A stretch of 64,000 bases of DNA, taken from NCBI GenBank assembly GCA_965229005.1, contig CBDDIP010000002.1, forward strand, positions 2,046,001-2,110,000, written 5' to 3'. Below, in pieces: positions 8,395 through 17,503 of the stretch. The DNA is from CBDDIP01 sp965229005. Its GTDB lineage: Bacteria; Actinomycetota; Acidimicrobiia; Acidimicrobiales; Ilumatobacteraceae. A program made the position numbers and the translations under genes. The notes under the pieces were generated by a model, which was not told the origin of the DNA, ran no database searches, and saw only the letters and a program-made list of their open reading frames with translations. The stretch's first letter is position 1. Every line of letters starts with the position of its first letter.

Positions 8395-8871
8395 TCAGGC
8401 GGCGTTGCGAACGAGGCCACGGACCTGCTTGCGAGCAGCCTTGGCGATGTCGTGGGCCTGGCCCAGGAGGGCGCCGGCCTGCTCGGGGAGCTTGGCCTCG
8501 AGCTTCTCGACGGCGCTGTCGATGGTGGTCTCGAGGGCGTCGATGCGCTCGTCGAGTCCGCCGAGGCGAGCTTCGAACGAAGCGAGCAGCTCGTCGATCT
8601 GACCCTTGCTGGTGCCGAAGCGCTCGCTGATCGTGGCGATCAGCTCACGACGACGGACCTGCGCCTGCTGGACGGCCAGCACGCCGAAGCCGATGGTGAC
8701 GTACGCCGCATCGCGCAGCGCCGTGAACAGCTTCTCGCTGTCGACGCCCGGCAGGTCGATGGTCGGCATCTGCATGTTGCGCAGCTTGTCGGCGTCGATG
8801 CGCGGGAGCTTGATGTTGCTCAGGTCGAGCTTGCTGAAGTCGAACGACGGGAAGGAGGGGAAGGTGGCCAT
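8395..8871 (-). CDS. Hypothetical helical protein with coiled-coil C-terminus
   Basis: 158 residues, not recognised as a named family. The N-terminus is rich in Phe/Ser/Pro/Asp/Leu short repeats (SFPSFDFSKLDLSNIKLP). A short hydrophobic patch, AYVTIGFGVLAVQQ (about 57-70), follows. From residue 72 on it is charged and heptad-like (LDERIDALETTIDSAVEKLE), which suggests a coiled coil that oligomerises or packs on a surface, somewhat as phasins or HbhA-type proteins do; that comparison is structural only. Start ATG 8871 has an AAAGGA ribosome-binding site about 9 nt upstream. Unlike most neighbours it has a full promoter, a leader and an intrinsic terminator, which suggests strong independent expression. 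Confidence 0.75.
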   Translation of the reverse strand: MATFPSFPSFDFSKLDLSNIKLPRIDADKLRNMQMPTIDLPGVDSEKLFTALRDAAYVTIGFGVLAVQQAQVRRRELIATISERFGTSKGQIDELLASFEARLGGLDERIDALETTIDSAVEKLEAKLPEQAGALLGQAHDIAKAARKQVRGLVRNAA

Positions 8872-8936
8872 GATGTGATGTCCTTTCTCGGACAGTGTTG
8901 GTCCCGGTCTCGGGGGGCTCGACCGGGTATGCGAAC

Positions 8937-8965
8937 ACCATACCGCAGAGTGCTAACTATTGCAA
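8937..8965 (-). promoter_or_regulatory. Canonical -35/-10 promoter with embedded TTAGCACTC
   Basis: On the minus strand TTGCAA (8960-8965), a 17-nt spacer and TATGGT (8937-8942) form a textbook sigma-70-type promoter about 65 nt before ATG 8871. The spacer contains TTAGCACTC, which equals one arm of the CIRCE operator; the second arm is not convincing. An inverted repeat, AGTGCT-N10-AGCACT, overlaps the -35 and may be a repressor site. Confidence 0.6.
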
Positions 8966-9013
8966 GCACTTGTTCGTATCTTCCCCTGCCCGACCCGCGC
9001 GCGAGCCTGCCGC

Positions 9014-9019
9014 TAGCCT
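9014..9019 (+). promoter_or_regulatory. TAGCCT -10-like element 9 nt before the GT2 gene
   Basis: TAGCCT is followed by 9 nt and GTG 9029, fitting the leaderless pattern of this window. Confidence 0.45.
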
Positions 9020-9028
9020 CGGACCCTC

Positions 9029-12000
9029 GTGGAACCGACCTTGCAGCTCGCCCCGCCCGTTGTGGCGGTCATGGTGGTGCACGAGCCGGGACCCTGGTTC
9101 GACGACGTGCTCGAAGCACTGGCGGAGCAGGACTACACCAACCTGAAGAGCCTCTTCCTGGTCGCTGGTGAGCCGGGCGACATCCCGGCTCGAGTGCGCG
9201 ATCGCGTGCCGAACGCCTTCGTGCGCGCCGTTGCCGGGAACCCCGGCTACGGCGCCGCCGCCAACGAGGTGCTGCAACTGGTCGAGGGCGAGAACGGGTT
9301 CTTCTGCTTCCTGCACGACGACGTCGCCCTCGAGCCCACGGCGATCCGTACGCTCGTCGAAGAGCTCTACCGATCGAACGCCGGGATCGTCGGCCCGAAG
9401 CTCGTCGAGTGGGACCACACGTCGGTGCTGCAGCACGTCGGGCTCGGCGTCGACCGCTTCGGCGAGGTCGATCCGTTGATCGAGCCGGGGGAGGTGGACC
9501 AGGAGCAGCACGATGCCGTGCGCGACGTGTTCGCCCTCCCGTCGGCCTGCCTGCTGGTCCGCGCCGACCTCTTCCGCTCGATTCGCGGCTTCGACTCGGC
9601 GATCGACTTCTATGGCGACGACGTCGACCTGTGCTGGCGAGCCCACCTCGGTGGTGCGCGGGTGGTCGTGGTGCCGACGGCCCGCGCCCGACACCGCAAG
9701 GAGCTGGTCGAGCGTCGGCCTGATCTGGCGCACGCGACGCTGGACGCCCGCCACCGGCTGCGCAGCGTGGCCACCCTCAGCGGTGCCCGGCACCTGCCGC
9801 TGCTGTTCGTCCAACTGCTGCTCGTCACGGTGGCCGAGCTGCTCATCGGCGTCCTCACCGGCAAGCCTCGCAGTGCGTTCGCCTCGGTGCGCGCCCTCAT
9901 CGGGCTGGTGCCGCGCGTCCCGGCGATCATCGCCCGACGCGGGGAGGTCCGGCCGCTGCGCCACGTGCCCGACAGCGAGGTGCGCGGGTTGCAGGCTCGC
10001 GGCAGCGCCCGCCTGTCGTCGTACCTGCGGTCGCGCGACTCGCGACCGGTGGATCCGGAGTCGACCACCGAGAAGCGCTGGCGACAGACGGCTGGCTCCG
10101 CCCCGGCCATCGCCTGGTTGGCCGTGATCGCGCTCGTCGCCATCGGCAGCCGCAACCTGATCAGCGGCGGGATCCCGTCGATCGGCGAGTTCCTGCGCTT
10201 CCCGGCCAGCCCGCGGCGCCTCGTTGGCGACTTCCGCTCCGGTTGGTGGGGCCACGGTCTCGGCGCAACGGCAGCAGCCCCGACCGGCGTGTTGCTGATC
10301 GCCCTCGGCAGCGTGCTCACCCTGTTCCACATGGCGTTGTGGCAGACCGTCTCCGTGCTCGGTCTGTTCGTCGTCGGCTACATCGGCATGTGGCGGCTGG
10401 CATCGATCTTCCCGACGGCGCGCGCTCGCATCACGGGTCTCGTCGTCTACGCCGCGTTGCCGCTGCCGGCACAGGCGCTCTCGGCCGGCCGCTGGGGCGC
10501 GCTGGCCTGCTACGCGGCGATGCCGTGGGTGGTCCACCTGCTGCGGCGGATCACCGGCATCGAGTCGCTGGAAGCCGGCAGCGCCGACACCGTCGAGCAG
10601 ATCGTCGAGGTGCCGAGGCGCAAGCGGATGCGCTTCATCGCCCAGCTGGCGCTGCTGTCCGCGGTGGTCATCGCGTTCACCCCGGCGTTCGCGCTGGTCC
10701 TCGTCGGCGTCGGCGTCGTGCTCGGTGTGAGCACGCTCGCAGCGCAAGGTTCGTGGCGGGTGTCAGCGGGGATGATCGGTGCGGCCGTCGCCGCTGCAGT
10801 GCTCGCCGTCGTCGTCAACTTCCCGTGGTTCGCCGATCTGTTCGGCGACGGCGGTTGGGACGTCGTCGCCGGCGTGCCGCCCGTCTCGTCGCGTTCGGTC
10901 GGTGTCGCCCGGTTGGCGCGCTTTGCGCTCGGCCGCAACGCCGGCAGCTTCCTCACGATCGCCTTGTTCGTCCCGGTCGTCGTCGCACCGCTCGTGGCGC
11001 GCAGCTGGCGCCTGACGTGGGCGATCCGCGCCGTCGGGCTCGTGGCCGGCTTCGGCTGGCTGATCGTCCTCGACGACCGCGGCAGCCTGCCGATCCGCTT
11101 GCCCGAGCCCGGCGTTCTGCTCGCCCCGGTGGCGGTCGGCCTCGCCCTCGCCGCGGCCTGCCTCGCCGCCTCGTTCGCCGACGACGTGATGGGCGGCTCG
11201 TTCGGTCTCCGTCAACCAGTCGCCGTGCTCGCCGCGTTGAGCGTCGTGGTCGGCGTGCTCCCCGGCATCTACGCCGTCGGCAGCGGCCGCTGGAACATGC
11301 CAAGAGTGACGTTGGCCTCGCAGCTGCGCGAGTTGCCTCCGGACAGCACGGACGGTGACTACCGCGTGCTGTGGATCGGTGATCCGCGGGTGTTGCCCGT
11401 CGAGGGCTGGACCCTGCGCCCGGGCATCGCCTACGCGATCACCGACGACGGCGAGCTCGACGTACGTGAGCACTGGGCAGGGCTGCCGACCGACGCCGAG
11501 CAGCGAGTGGCCGATGCGCTGGGCACGATGACGCGCGAGACCACCCTGCGACTCGGGCGCCTGCTGGCCCCGTACGCCATCCGCTACATCATCATCCCGG
11601 TCGCCGACGGAGCGGCCAGCACGATCAAGCGCCCGTTGCCGCTCCCCGGTGGACTGACGGACGCCCTCGACGATCAGCTCGACCTGCGCCGGCCACTGAC
11701 CAGTCCGCTGAACTACATCGTCTACGAGAACACGGCCTGGATCCCGACGCGCAGCCTGCTGACCGGTGACGCCGCCGCGGCGACCACCGTTGCCGGCGAC
11801 GAGGCGCTGGTGGCGAACAACCTCGAGGGAGCCGTGCCGGTCGGTGCCGGCGGTCTCGATCGTGGTCCGGTCGGCTTCGACGTGGGGGCCGGCACCGTGC
11901 ACATCGCCGTCCCCGACGACGCTCATTGGAAGCTCACGGTGGACGGTCAGGCAGTGCCGTCCCACACGGCGTTCGGGTCGACGATGGCGTTTGACGTTCC

Positions 12001-12421
12001 CGCCGGCCGAGCCACGCTGACCTACGACACGTCCTCGTCGCGCACGCTCGGCATCGCGGTGCAAGTGCTGCTGTGGCTGGTGCTGTTGTACGTGGCCAGC
12101 ACACTCGATCCGGTCCGTTGGTGGCGTCGCCGTCGCCGGCTGGCGACGGCCGGCGCGTCGCCGGTGGTGCTGTCGATCACCGAGCCGATCATCCAACCGG
12201 TCGAGCCCGAGCCCGACGCGTACGACGAGCCGGCGCCGTGGGCCGACGAGCCGATGACGGACCCGCTGGTCGTCGTCGGCGATGACGAGCCGATGACCGA
12301 GATCCACACCGACCTCGCCACCGATCCCACCGCCGATCTCGCCGACCTTGCCATCGACCGCGCCGACCACCGCGACGGCGACCGCGCCGACCACCGCGCC
12401 GGCGACGAGGACGCGACATGA
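9029..12421 (+). CDS. Large membrane-bound glycosyltransferase family 2 protein
   Basis: 1130 residues. The N-terminal 240 or so form a GT-A/GT2 domain: VAVMVVHEPGPWFDDVLEAL, FLHDDVALEP (metal-binding DxD-like), and FYGDDVDLCWRAHLGGARV, the acceptor-side ED-type motif. About 12 hydrophobic segments follow (residues about 260-840), then an extracytoplasmic part and another membrane segment near 1020-1040. The tail is acidic, with Asp/Glu/Pro/Thr-rich repeats. Such two-part proteins are common in Actinobacteria and are thought to build cell-envelope polysaccharide; the product is not known. Start GTG 9029 is supported by TAGCCT 9 nt upstream. The stop overlaps the next gene by 4 nt. Confidence 0.82.
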   Translation: MEPTLQLAPPVVAVMVVHEPGPWFDDVLEALAEQDYTNLKSLFLVAGEPGDIPARVRDRVPNAFVRAVAGNPGYGAAANEVLQLVEGENGFFCFLHDDVALEPTAIRTLVEELYRSNAGIVGPKLVEWDHTSVLQHVGLGVDRFGEVDPLIEPGEVDQEQHDAVRDVFALPSACLLVRADLFRSIRGFDSAIDFYGDDVDLCWRAHLGGARVVVVPTARARHRKELVERRPDLAHATLDARHRLRSVATLSGARHLPLLFVQLLLVTVAELLIGVLTGKPRSAFASVRALIGLVPRVPAIIARRGEVRPLRHVPDSEVRGLQARGSARLSSYLRSRDSRPVDPESTTEKRWRQTAGSAPAIAWLAVIALVAIGSRNLISGGIPSIGEFLRFPASPRRLVGDFRSGWWGHGLGATAAAPTGVLLIALGSVLTLFHMALWQTVSVLGLFVVGYIGMWRLASIFPTARARITGLVVYAALPLPAQALSAGRWGALACYAAMPWVVHLLRRITGIESLEAGSADTVEQIVEVPRRKRMRFIAQLALLSAVVIAFTPAFALVLVGVGVVLGVSTLAAQGSWRVSAGMIGAAVAAAVLAVVVNFPWFADLFGDGGWDVVAGVPPVSSRSVGVARLARFALGRNAGSFLTIALFVPVVVAPLVARSWRLTWAIRAVGLVAGFGWLIVLDDRGSLPIRLPEPGVLLAPVAVGLALAAACLAASFADDVMGGSFGLRQPVAVLAALSVVVGVLPGIYAVGSGRWNMPRVTLASQLRELPPDSTDGDYRVLWIGDPRVLPVEGWTLRPGIAYAITDDGELDVREHWAGLPTDAEQRVADALGTMTRETTLRLGRLLAPYAIRYIIIPVADGAASTIKRPLPLPGGLTDALDDQLDLRRPLTSPLNYIVYENTAWIPTRSLLTGDAAAATTVAGDEALVANNLEGAVPVGAGGLDRGPVGFDVGAGTVHIAVPDDAHWKLTVDGQAVPSHTAFGSTMAFDVPAGRATLTYDTSSSRTLGIAVQVLLWLVLLYVASTLDPVRWWRRRRRLATAGASPVVLSITEPIIQPVEPEPDAYDEPAPWADEPMTDPLVVVGDDEPMTEIHTDLATDPTADLADLAIDRADHRDGDRADHRAGDEDAT

Positions 12422-13878
12422 TCGCCCGTCGCCTCGTCGGCGTGCTGCTGGCGTTGATCTCGATCGTCGGGATCATCGCCATCGATCGCGATCGGCCGTC
12501 ACGCACCGACGCGGTGTTCGCCAACCTCGGAGCGCCGTCCGCACCGTTCGTCCCGCTCGGCGGGTTCATCAACTCGTCGTGGTTCTGCCCCGGCGTGCCG
12601 ATCGGCGATGCCGGTCAGGGCGGCGTCGTCGTCGTTGCCAACCCCAGCGACTCGCAGCGGTCGGCGCGCGTCACCGTGCTCACCAACGCGCCGGACACGC
12701 CACCGGTCGTCAGCGACGTCATCGTGCCGGCGCGAGACACCGTCACCGTCGACCTCGCTGCGCTGCAGCCGGCGGGCACGTTCCTGTCGTCGGTCGTCGA
12801 GGTCGCCGGCGGTGGCGGGATCGTCGAGCAACGCGCCGACACGGCGATCGGCAGTGCGGTGGCGGCGTGCTCGAACTCGACGTCGTCGAACTGGTTGTTC
12901 GCCGACGGCTACACGCTCGACGACAGCACCGAAGACCTGGTGATCACCAACCCGTTCCCCGGCGATGCGATCCTCAACTTCACGTTCGCGTCCACCAACG
13001 GCGACCGCAAGCCGAACCAGCTGCAGGGCTTCCCGGTGAAGGGCAACTCCGTCTCCGTGGTCAACATCGATCAGCTGATCCGCGACGAGAGCGTGCTGTC
13101 GGTGTCGGTCTCCGCCAGCCGCGGCCGCGTGGTGGTGGCCAGGTCGCAGCGATACCAGGGCACGCGAACCGGATACACGATGAGTCTCGGTGCGCCGTCG
13201 CTGCGCACGTCGCAGCTCTTCGCCGACGGCGAGGTCGGCGACGGCATCACCGAGCAGTACGGCATCTTCAACCCGACCGACCAGGACATCACCGTCAAGG
13301 CCCTGTTCTTCGGGTTCGACATCACGTCCGACTTCGCCAACGACACCGAGGTCGTCGTTCCGGCGCACAGCGTCAGCGTGCTCGACACCAGCACGATCGC
13401 CGGGCTGCCCGCCGGTCGCCACGCGGTGGAGCTGACCACCGACCTCGCCGATCCGGTCACCGGTCAGCTCGTGCCGAGCTTCGTGGCCGAGCGGGCGATC
13501 ACGCGGCCGCACAGTGCTGGGGGAGTGGCCACCACGGTGGTCATGGGTGCGCCGTCGGCCAGCACGCAGTGGAGCATGGCGATCAGCAGCACCGACCCGC
13601 CGTTGGCGGTCGAGGACGTGCTGATCGTCTACAACGCCTCGCTCGGCGAGTCCACTGTTCGGGTGATGATGCTCACCCCCGGCGGTGTCGTGCCGGTGCC
13701 CGGCCTCGAGGCGGTGCCGCTGCCCTCTGCCGGGGTGATCACCATCCCGCTGACCGACGCAACAGCGCTCGGACGTCCGCTGTTCGTGCAGAGCGACGTG
13801 CCGATCGTCGTCGAGCGACGGCTGCCGCGCTCCGCCGATCTGCGCGGTCGCTCCGGCTCGTTCCCACTGCAAGGCTGA
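12418..13878 (+). CDS. DUF5719-like secreted or anchored protein
   Basis: 486 residues. The N-terminus, MIARRLVGVLLALISIVGI, is a signal anchor; the rest is predicted beta-rich and extracytoplasmic. Paired statements such as VVVANPSDSQRSARVTV, LVITNPFPGDAILNF, YGIFNPTDQDITV and LIVYNASLGESTVRV show at least four related beta-sandwich-like units. It resembles the DUF5719 family, which in Actinobacteria lies directly after the GT2 membrane glycosyltransferase, as here with an ATGA overlap. The function is not established; the coupling suggests it works with the glycosyltransferase product at the cell surface. Assignment to DUF5719 is from recognition of pattern and context, not a search. Confidence 0.7.
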   Translation: MIARRLVGVLLALISIVGIIAIDRDRPSRTDAVFANLGAPSAPFVPLGGFINSSWFCPGVPIGDAGQGGVVVVANPSDSQRSARVTVLTNAPDTPPVVSDVIVPARDTVTVDLAALQPAGTFLSSVVEVAGGGGIVEQRADTAIGSAVAACSNSTSSNWLFADGYTLDDSTEDLVITNPFPGDAILNFTFASTNGDRKPNQLQGFPVKGNSVSVVNIDQLIRDESVLSVSVSASRGRVVVARSQRYQGTRTGYTMSLGAPSLRTSQLFADGEVGDGITEQYGIFNPTDQDITVKALFFGFDITSDFANDTEVVVPAHSVSVLDTSTIAGLPAGRHAVELTTDLADPVTGQLVPSFVAERAITRPHSAGGVATTVVMGAPSASTQWSMAISSTDPPLAVEDVLIVYNASLGESTVRVMMLTPGGVVPVPGLEAVPLPSAGVITIPLTDATALGRPLFVQSDVPIVVERRLPRSADLRGRSGSFPLQG

Positions 13879-13882
13879 CATC

Positions 13883-14329
13883 GTGCCGCAGCTGCTCGTC
13901 GCGCTCGTCGTCGCCGCTGCTGCCATCGCGGTGGCCGCGGTGCTGCGACGCCGCCAGCGGGTGGCGGAGCCGACACCGGTCAGCTACGAGGTGCCCAGCC
14001 GACTCGATCGAGGCGACTTCGACGGCGTCGACCGCCCCTGGCTCGTGGCTGTCTTCTCGTCGTCGACGTGCGACGCCTGTGCCGACATGCTGCGCAAGGC
14101 CAAGGTGCTGGCCACCTCCGAGGTGACGGTGGTCGAGGTGGAGTACACCGCCAACGTCGAGCTGCACCGCAAGTACGGCATCGAGGCCGTCCCGATCATC
14201 GCCGTCGCCGATGCCGATGGTGTCGTTCGTGCCGGCTTCATCGGCCCGGCCAGCGCCACCGACCTGTGGGCCGCCGTCGCCGAAGCCCGCGACCCCGGAT
14301 CGTCCCCGGAGCCCGAGTTGGGAACGTAG
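13883..14329 (+). CDS. Membrane-anchored thioredoxin-fold protein
   Basis: 148 residues. Residues 1-22 form one N-terminal membrane segment (LLVALVVAAAAIAVAAVL). A thioredoxin-like domain follows with the redox motif CDAC (in FSSSTCDACADM), the strand VTVVEVEYTANVELHRKYGIEAVPIIAVAD with the cis-Pro after Val, and a closing helix. It probably reduces or isomerises disulphides outside the membrane. The GTG start lies 4 nt after the DUF5719 stop, so the three genes from 9029 form one operon. The domain orientation (outside) is inferred from the single N-terminal anchor. Confidence 0.75.
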   Translation: MPQLLVALVVAAAAIAVAAVLRRRQRVAEPTPVSYEVPSRLDRGDFDGVDRPWLVAVFSSSTCDACADMLRKAKVLATSEVTVVEVEYTANVELHRKYGIEAVPIIAVADADGVVRAGFIGPASATDLWAAVAEARDPGSSPEPELGT

Positions 14330-14338
14330 AAGTTCGAA

Positions 14339-16279
<1,941 letters not shown>

Positions 16280-16286
16280 GTCGCCA

Positions 16287-16292
16287 ATGCTA
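16287..16292 (-). promoter_or_regulatory. TAGCAT -10-like element 7 nt before ftsH
   Basis: On the minus strand TAGCAT is followed by 7 nt and ATG 16279, predicting a leaderless ftsH mRNA. Confidence 0.5.
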
Positions 16293-16417
16293 CGGCTGAA
16301 CCCCGGTGTTGGTTCCTTCAGGCTGCACGATCAACCTGGGGGCGGGGGTCGCATCCGTCATCAGGATGAGGCCCGACATCCATCCCCCACATCCACCATC
16401 GAGACGCGCCCGGCGCA

Positions 16418-16423
16418 TACCGT
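16418..16423 (+). promoter_or_regulatory. TACCGT -10-like element 8 nt before the DUF3499 gene
   Basis: TACCGT is followed by 8 nt and ATG 16432, matching the leaderless pattern. Confidence 0.45.
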
Positions 16424-16431
16424 TGGCGCCC

Positions 16432-16668
16432 ATGACGCGGCAGTGTTCACGTACCGGGTGCGCCGAGCCGGCCACCACGACCCTGGCGTACCAGTACGCC
16501 CGCGCACAGGTGTGGCTGGACGACCTGGCGCCCGAGCGCGATCCGCACCGGTACGACCTGTGCGAGCGGCACACCTCCACGCTGTCGGTGCCCAACGGCT
16601 GGCGCCTCGAGGACCGACGGTCGCGTCGCGTCCTGACGTACTCCAGCTCGGTCCGTCTGGCCGGCTGA
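16432..16668 (+). CDS. DUF3499 family small Cys-containing protein
   Basis: 78 residues. It opens MTRQCSRTGCAEPATTTLAY and continues YDLCERHTSTLSVPNGW, the pattern of the actinobacterial DUF3499 family: two N-terminal Cys (CSRTGC) and a later CERH, which look like a small zinc-binding site. No function is known. In many Actinobacteria the gene sits near phosphomannomutase and ahcY, and it does so here (20.2 and 23.5 kb), which supports the identification. ATG 16432 begins the conserved N-terminus and has TACCGT 8 nt upstream. Confidence 0.82.
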   Translation: MTRQCSRTGCAEPATTTLAYQYARAQVWLDDLAPERDPHRYDLCERHTSTLSVPNGWRLEDRRSRRVLTYSSSVRLAG

Positions 16669-16706
16669 AACCCGCACCGCGAATGCACCTGGCAGCTCGT
16701 CGCCGT

Positions 16707-16712
16707 TAGCCT
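16707..16712 (+). promoter_or_regulatory. TAGCCT -10-like element 8 nt before the CPBP gene
   Basis: TAGCCT is followed by 8 nt and ATG 16721. Confidence 0.5.
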
Positions 16713-16720
16713 CTGCACCC

Positions 16721-17449
16721 ATGCCCGACGTGCGAATCCCGCCGACGCGCGTCGGCGGAGGGCAGCCGGACATCAGCATCGGCCAGGCGGCCACGCTGTG
16801 GTTGGCCACGTGGCTCGGCGGTCAGCTCCTCGCCGGAGCGGTCCTCGCCGCGTCTGGCTACGCGAGCACCAACGACGCTCCGGTGTGGGTGACGGTCGTC
16901 GGCGCTGCGTGCCAGTGGGCGGTCATGATCGGCGGGCTCGTCTTCATCAGCCGTCAACGCGGCAGCGGCAGCCTCGCGGTCGACTTCGGGTTGTCGTTTC
17001 GACCCGTCGATCTGCTCGGCATACCCATCGGGGTCCTGGCCCAGCTGGTCCTCGTTCGCCTCGTCACCTGGCCGTTCGAACAGGCGTGGCCGGGCACCTT
17101 CAGCCGCAAGGCGGTCGAGAAGTCCGCTCGCGACCTGTACCAGAGCGCCGACGGCGCATGGAAGCTCGCGCTCGTCGGGCTCGTCGTCATCGGTGCCCCG
17201 TTGGTCGAGGAGCTCGTCTACCGCGGCCTGCTGCAGGGTGCGTTCGTTCGTCGCCTCAACGACGGGCTCGCCGTCGTCGCGGTCGCGGCGATCTTCGCCC
17301 TGATCCACTTCAAGCCCGTCGAGTACCCCGGCCTGTTCGCGTTCGGGCTCGTCGTCGGCATCTGCGCCTGGCGAACCGGGCGCCTCGGGCTGGGGATCAT
17401 CACCCACGTCGCGTTCAACGCGACCGGTCTGGCGCTGGTGGCTCGATGA
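16721..17449 (+). CDS. CPBP-family intramembrane glutamic metalloprotease
   Basis: 242 residues with about six to eight membrane segments. It carries the CPBP (Abi) active-site signatures: the EExxxR motif in LVEELVYRGLLQGAF, FALIHF with the second-motif His, and HVAFNAT with the last His and Asn. The family (type II CAAX-protease relatives) includes prenyl-protein proteases, bacteriocin self-immunity proteins and regulators. Which applies here cannot be told. The downstream membrane protein begins 54 nt later, so they may share a transcript. Confidence 0.85.
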   Translation: MPDVRIPPTRVGGGQPDISIGQAATLWLATWLGGQLLAGAVLAASGYASTNDAPVWVTVVGAACQWAVMIGGLVFISRQRGSGSLAVDFGLSFRPVDLLGIPIGVLAQLVLVRLVTWPFEQAWPGTFSRKAVEKSARDLYQSADGAWKLALVGLVVIGAPLVEELVYRGLLQGAFVRRLNDGLAVVAVAAIFALIHFKPVEYPGLFAFGLVVGICAWRTGRLGLGIITHVAFNATGLALVAR

Positions 17450-17503
17450 GGGTTGCTCGGTGACGGGGCAGAACGGCGTGCGGATGACAGGATTGCCGAC
17501 GGC

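Noticed and set aside
8930..8956. Complete CIRCE operator
   Set aside because: One arm (GAGTGCTAA on the plus strand) is perfect, but the arm 9 nt away matches poorly. Kept only as a half-site remark.
8957..10747. 596-residue minus-strand frame opposite the GT2 gene
   Set aside because: Low-complexity Arg/Asp/Ala/Gln sequence with no domain; a shadow of the plus-strand gene.
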